Positions 60,361 to 64,000 of a stretch of 64,000 bases of DNA are shown one piece after another (position 1 is the stretch's first letter; the number at the start of each line of letters is the position of its first letter). The notes under the pieces are model-generated. The model saw only the letters and a program-made list of their open reading frames with translations, was not told where the DNA came from and did not search any database. The position numbers and the translations under genes are program-made. This DNA is from Pelagimonas sp017744045 (GTDB lineage Bacteria > Pseudomonadota > Alphaproteobacteria > Rhodobacterales > Rhodobacteraceae), in assembly GCF_017744045.1 (NCBI RefSeq), contig NZ_JAGHRD010000002.1; one strand, written 5' to 3'.

Positions 60361-62175
60361 ATGGACATGCGCAACATTGCGATCATCGCGCACGTTGACC
60401 ACGGTAAAACCACCCTGGTTGACGAACTGCTCAAACAATCCGGCGCATTCCGTGCCAACCAGGCCGTTGCCGAACGCGCCATGGACAGCAACGATCTGGA
60501 ACGCGAGCGCGGCATTACCATCTTTGCCAAGCCCACCTCGGTGGAATGGAAAGACACCCGCATCAACATCGTCGACACGCCCGGCCACGCCGATTTCGGT
60601 GGCGAGGTTGAGCGTATCCTGTCCATGGTCGACGGCGTTGTCCTACTGGTCGACGCGGCTGAGGGCCCGATGCCTCAGACCAAATTCGTAACCTCCAAGG
60701 CGCTGGCCCTGGGTCTGCGCCCCATCGTTGTGGTCAACAAGGTCGACAAGCCCGACGGCGAACCTGATCGCGCGCTGGATGAGGTGTTTGACCTGTTCTC
60801 GTCGCTGGACGCAGACGAAGACCAGCTCGACTTTCCGCATATGTATGCCTCTGGCCGCTCCGGCTGGGCCGATCACGAACTTGACGGCCCGCGCAAGGAC
60901 CTGTCTGCCCTGTTCGACCTGATCGTCAACCACGTCCCTGCCCCGCGTCAGCTGGCGCGTCAGGATGATGATTTCCGCATGCTGGCCACCACTCTGGGTG
61001 CCGACGCCTTTGTTGGCCGTACCCTGACCGGCCGCGTTGAATCCGGCAAGATCAAGGTCGGTGCCTCGGTTCAGGCGATCAGCCGCATCGGTCAAAAGAT
61101 CGAAAACTTCCGCGTCACCAAGATCCAGGCCTTCCGTGGCTTGCAAAACCAGGACATTGACGAAGCGGTTGCGGGCGACATCGTCACCCTGGCGGGCATG
61201 TCCAAGGCCACCGTGGCCGACACCATCTGCGCCCTGGCCGTGGATGAGCCGCTGGACGCTCAGCCGATCGACCCACCCACCATCACCGTGACCTTTGGCA
61301 TCAATGACAGCCCACTGGCCGGTCGTGACGGCAAAAAGGTCCAGTCCCGCGTCATCCGCGACCGTCTCTATAAAGAGGCGGAAAGCAACGTCGCCATCAA
61401 AATCGCCGACACTCCGGGCGGCGAAGCGTTCGAGGTCTCGGGCCGTGGCGAACTCCAGATGGGCGTTTTGATCGAAAACATGCGCCGCGAGGGTTTTGAG
61501 CTGTCGATCTCGCGCCCGCAGGTGATCATGAAAGAAGAAAACGGCGTGCGCATGGAGCCGGTCGAAGAGGCCACCATCGACGTGGATGACGAATATTCCG
61601 GTGCCGTGATCGAAAAACTGACCGGTGCCCGCAAGGGTGAGCTGGTCGAGATGCGCCAGAATGGCGGTAAAACCCGCATCGTCGCCCATGTGCCGTCGCG
61701 CGGGCTGATCGGCTATCACGGCGAATTCCTCACCGATACCCGTGGCACCGGCGTGCTGAACCGCGTCTTCCACGGTTGGGTCGAACACAAAGGCCCGATC
61801 CCGGGCCGGCGTGCCGGTGTGCTGATCTCGATGGAAAATGGTGAGGCCGTGGCCTATGCGCTGTGGAACCTCGAAGACCGCGGCAAGATGATGATTGGCG
61901 CGCAGGCCCCGGTCTATCAGGGCATGATCATCGGCGAACATAGTCGCGACAACGACCTCGAAGTGAACCCGCTGAAAGGCAAAAAGCTCACCAACGTCCG
62001 CGCCTCTGGCTCGGACGAGGCCGTGCGCCTGACCACACCGATGACGCTCTCCCTCGAAGAGGCGATCGCCTATATCAACGATGACGAGCTGGTCGAAGTG
62101 ACGCCAAACGCCGTGCGGTTGCGCAAACGCTACCTTGACCCGCATGAGCGCAAGCGCATGTCGAAACAAAACTGA
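60361..62175 (+). CDS. typA: Translational GTPase TypA/BipA
   Basis: A 604-residue TypA. G1 is AHVDHGKTTLVD, G3 is DTPGHADFGGE, G4 is NKVDKPD; EF-G-like domains II, III and V follow with a TypA-specific C terminus. It helps ribosome assembly and translation under stress and low temperature. AAGG lies about 10 bases before ATG 60361. The promoter lies in the 117 bases between element B and the gene. Confidence 0.97.
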   Translation: MDMRNIAIIAHVDHGKTTLVDELLKQSGAFRANQAVAERAMDSNDLERERGITIFAKPTSVEWKDTRINIVDTPGHADFGGEVERILSMVDGVVLLVDAAEGPMPQTKFVTSKALALGLRPIVVVNKVDKPDGEPDRALDEVFDLFSSLDADEDQLDFPHMYASGRSGWADHELDGPRKDLSALFDLIVNHVPAPRQLARQDDDFRMLATTLGADAFVGRTLTGRVESGKIKVGASVQAISRIGQKIENFRVTKIQAFRGLQNQDIDEAVAGDIVTLAGMSKATVADTICALAVDEPLDAQPIDPPTITVTFGINDSPLAGRDGKKVQSRVIRDRLYKEAESNVAIKIADTPGGEAFEVSGRGELQMGVLIENMRREGFELSISRPQVIMKEENGVRMEPVEEATIDVDDEYSGAVIEKLTGARKGELVEMRQNGGKTRIVAHVPSRGLIGYHGEFLTDTRGTGVLNRVFHGWVEHKGPIPGRRAGVLISMENGEAVAYALWNLEDRGKMMIGAQAPVYQGMIIGEHSRDNDLEVNPLKGKKLTNVRASGSDEAVRLTTPMTLSLEEAIAYINDDELVEVTPNAVRLRKRYLDPHERKRMSKQN

Positions 62176-62198
62176 TCACAGTTTTCTGAAAACAAGAC

Positions 62199-62228
62199 AA
62201 AACCCCGCCCTTTCAGCGGGGTTTTCCC
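62199..62228 (+). terminator. Rho-independent terminator of typA
   Basis: AAAACCCCGC-CCTTTCA-GCGGGGTTTT with a T-tract, 23 bases after the typA stop. The A-tract on the other side may also terminate the convergent Hint gene. Confidence 0.93.
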
Positions 62229-62243
62229 TATTCATCAAAGTGT

Positions 62244-63167
62244 TTACCGGAACGTCGCCTCAACATCATCTTCTTGAATACCAAGTCTTTTCTTGATTTC
62301 CTTGGGGACTAAGCGGCTACAACTTATTCGCCTTTTGCACATCTCAGGAATAACCCGCTCAACGTCATAGCAATCTAAATACTCAGAAAAATTGTCAAAC
62401 TGCCGACGGCTTGCGGCGTCCACAAACGTTTCCGACGGGGTGCCATTGGCGAAAATGACATTATGGTCTTCCGTCTCGACATGATAAACTGTGAAGAGAT
62501 CGGGCAGTTCGTGCAATGGAACAAAATCAATCGATGTCCGATTGACCAACGCGGATGCTTGGATGATCAGTCCATCGATCACCAAACCGTGGTCAGCGGT
62601 AACCGTCAACTCGCGCGAAGGCAATCCGTTGCCTAACGCACCGATCTTGAACCTCACCAGTTGCATAGCAGATCCGTGCAATTTCTTGTACAAAGCCTGA
62701 CGCCCAACCCATTTGACTGATACCAGTTGGCCATCTGTGGTCTCGATCTGATCGCCGATTTTCAATTCTTCCACCTGAATCTCGCCAATGGCAGCGCGGA
62801 TCAACGTACCGGGCGCAAAGCAATAGGTATATGTCCCGCTGTTAACCGGACCGACATTTCCTGTCAGACTAGATGAGTTGGACAGCACCCAATATTCTGT
62901 GGTGCCACCGGTTAGAAACGGGCTTGAGAAGGCAATAATGGGATCGCCCGTCGCTGTGAGCCCCCAAAGCGTGCCGCCATCGTCAAAACTACCGTCATTG
63001 TCAGCATCAAAGTCAAGCCCATCGCCAACTGATGTGGTTCCACCAGGCAACGCCGCACCGTCATCCCGAACGCGCGTCGTCCCGCTCGTCGCCCCTGGAT
63101 AGGTTGTGGCACCATCGGGTATCGTGTTTCCAAGGTTGTAGTAGTGGCTATACGTTTCTATAGGCAT
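62244..63167 (-). CDS. Hint-domain (Hedgehog/intein-like) protein
   Basis: A 307-residue protein. Residues about 1-110 are Gly/Asp/Thr-rich with no signal (GLDFDADNDGSFDDGGTLWGL resembles a calcium-loop). From residue about 112 a Hint module begins with CFAPGTLIRAAIGEIQVEELKIGDQIETTDGQLVSVKWVG, the usual first Cys and Thr of the autoprocessing site. HELPDLFTVYHVETEDHNVIFANG is the C-terminal part, lacking an obvious His-Asn end. Such proteins are abundant in roseobacters and often carried by type I systems. ATG 63167 is chosen. Confidence 0.85.
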   Translation of the reverse strand: MPIETYSHYYNLGNTIPDGATTYPGATSGTTRVRDDGAALPGGTTSVGDGLDFDADNDGSFDDGGTLWGLTATGDPIIAFSSPFLTGGTTEYWVLSNSSSLTGNVGPVNSGTYTYCFAPGTLIRAAIGEIQVEELKIGDQIETTDGQLVSVKWVGRQALYKKLHGSAMQLVRFKIGALGNGLPSRELTVTADHGLVIDGLIIQASALVNRTSIDFVPLHELPDLFTVYHVETEDHNVIFANGTPSETFVDAASRRQFDNFSEYLDCYDVERVIPEMCKRRISCSRLVPKEIKKRLGIQEDDVEATFR

Positions 63168-63343
63168 GACTTGTTTCTCACCGGATGCAAAAATGCTGTG
63201 CGACTCTATCAAGAGGCGCGATTTAAGTAAACTTTAACCGATTATCAAACGACCCGTGAAAACTGAAATTGCCGCTGCCAAGGACCGTCGCGGTTTCGCT
63301 TCTGCCTGAAGCCAAAAGACCAAGGCACCCTCACTACAAAAGA

Positions 63344-63378
63344 AAAGAGGCACCGGGTGGCAGTCCCGATGCCTCTTT
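63344..63378 (-). terminator. Rho-independent terminator of the small secreted-protein gene
   Basis: On the minus strand AAAGAGGCATCGGG / CCCGGTGCCTCTTT pair with one G-U, followed by TCTTTT. Nothing else is visible between 63168 and 63411 apart from the Hint-gene promoter region. Confidence 0.85.
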
Positions 63379-63411
63379 CTTAGGGCCTGTGACCCTTACC
63401 TTATCGCACCC

Positions 63412-63681
63412 TTATTTGCAGGGCGCCTTGCGGGCAACATAGTGGCCTGCCTTGTCGAGATGTTTCTTTTCTTTGTAAACAGCCGGGTAATGGATCTTGA
63501 CCATCTGGCCGTTGCGATATTCCCACTCGGTATGGGCCGCCATAATCAGCTTTTTCGAGTAAGTATAAGTCGCTGGAACCCAGATCTTGTCATAGCAAGC
63601 GACGACCTTTCCTTCCCACGCAAATGCGGGGGCCGCCAGGGTAGACGCTGCAAGAATTGCGCCTGCAAGAACCTTTTTCAT
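63412..63681 (-). CDS. Small secreted protein, function unknown
   Basis: An 89-residue exported protein. The signal peptide covers residues 1-21 (MKKVLAGAILAASTLAAPAFA). The mature part has two cysteines, several Tyr/Lys/His residues (WEGKVVACYDKIWVPATYTYSKKLI, YKEKKHLDKAGHYVARKAPCK) and no domain I know. It resembles the SH3-like secreted protein at 17513-17833 in size and charge, though not in sequence. GGGAGA lies 7 bases before ATG 63681. Confidence 0.8.
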   Translation of the reverse strand: MKKVLAGAILAASTLAAPAFAWEGKVVACYDKIWVPATYTYSKKLIMAAHTEWEYRNGQMVKIHYPAVYKEKKHLDKAGHYVARKAPCK

Positions 63682-64000
63682 AGTCTTTCTCCCAAGAAAA
63701 ATTAAAGGTATGTTAAGTCTAGCCATGATGGCGCTGACCGCGCGACAGGAATTCCTTACTTGCGCAGGCAAATCCTCAATTTCTTCATGAGTTTGGCAGG
63801 CAAACCGGGCAAAACTACCTAGTTTGCTGTGACGCGGCAGAGTTATCCACAAGACCAATTGCGGCAAAATTTTCTCATTCGGAAACATTTCCTGACAACG
63901 AAAAAACTGTCTCAATTTTTGAAACGGGTTTTTGCGGCAATTCGAATCACTGGTTCGGGGTCAGCAACGAAATTGACCGCCTTTGCCCTGAAAAACAGGG
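63682..64000. other. Non-coding interval at the window edge
   Basis: About 320 bases without a supportable gene. A single sequence TTATCCACA at 63843-63851 matches the DnaA-box consensus. No cluster of boxes, no AT-rich unwinding stretch and no dnaA gene accompany it, so I do not call an origin. Confidence 0.35.

Noticed and set aside
60643..62169. A 508-residue frame opposite typA
   Set aside because: Shadow of typA third-position bias; no motif.
63843..63851. DnaA box TTATCCACA as an origin signal
   Set aside because: A single box with no cluster, no AT-rich unwinding region and no dnaA or hemE nearby.
1..64000. CRISPR arrays, prophage or rRNA genes
   Set aside because: No regularly spaced repeats, no phage structural genes and no rRNA-like stretches were seen; only one tRNA was found.

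Overview
The window looks like a chromosomal segment of a marine Roseobacter-group alphaproteobacterium (Rhodobacteraceae/Roseobacteraceae). The sequence is GC-rich by eye. Family-level markers support this: a ChpT phosphotransferase, an aapJQMP amino-acid ABC transporter, an RpoE-ChrR singlet-oxygen sigma/anti-sigma pair, olsBA ornithine-lipid genes, a usg gene, a non-pyrrolysine MttB homologue, an L21 protein with a C-terminal extension, and two copies of a GGGATATTTTTG intergenic motif that I associate with this group. Most of the window is core housekeeping sequence.

Layout. 1-2257: one-carbon genes (3' part of a methylenetetrahydrofolate reductase, a HAD phosphatase, a pterin-binding methyltransferase). 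2304-4165: small membrane protein, XRE/MmyB regulator, SAM methyltransferase. 4234-9694: mfd, a conserved membrane protein, hemB. 9820-14545: SYLF lipoprotein, usg, gyrA, two small proteins. 14590-18662: M32 carboxypeptidase and ctaA, an SH3-like secreted protein, a TrmJ-like RNA methyltransferase. 18815-22369: TfoX-N protein, ThiE-like protein, olsBA, DUF3553 protein, chpT. 22388-28053: a long minus-strand run rplU-rpmA-GNAT-GNAT-obg-proB-proA. 28565-33742: accessory genes (RTX protein; TetR, CPBP protease and serine hydrolase with a clear operator). 33888-38490: DUF2059 protein, tRNA-Ser(CGA), a transmembrane TPR regulator, a degenerate receiver protein, a hypothetical protein and a foldback repeat. 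38520-41926: FAD/GcvT-type dehydrogenase with a divergent RpiR regulator. 42177-48614: lipid-modification operon (FAD oxidase, DUF1365, cyclopropane synthase-like, SDR, DUF2177) divergent from rpoE-chrR, then a fasciclin gene. 48987-52513: glutamate dehydrogenase, LysR, DUF1992 protein, one atypical ORF. 52701-57243: aapJQMP. 57962-64000: MttB-family methyltransferase, SMR transporter, a second foldback element, typA, a Hint-domain protein, a small secreted protein.

How the genes connect. The clearest regulatory unit is 42177-48614. Three sites fit the Rhodobacter RpoE form TGATCC-N18-TAA: one in front of rpoE-chrR, one divergent in front of the lipid operon, and one (TGAACC) in front of the fasciclin gene. 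This makes the block a compact singlet-oxygen response locus. One-carbon genes at the two ends (pterin methyltransferase, MttB) and in the middle (dimethylglycine/sarcosine dehydrogenase-like) suggest methylated-amine or betaine demethylation through folate and corrinoid carriers.

The least explained signals are non-coding. There are two unrelated foldback elements (38205-38471 and 59932-60243), each built as terminal inverted repeat, two internal hairpins, terminal inverted repeat. There is also a two-copy intergenic element (41980-42130 and 48694-48843) whose first hairpin shows compensatory changes between copies. Other notable signals are a promoter-proximal terminator in the rplU leader, a nested stem-loop leader before aapJ, and a perfect TetR operator set inside a promoter.
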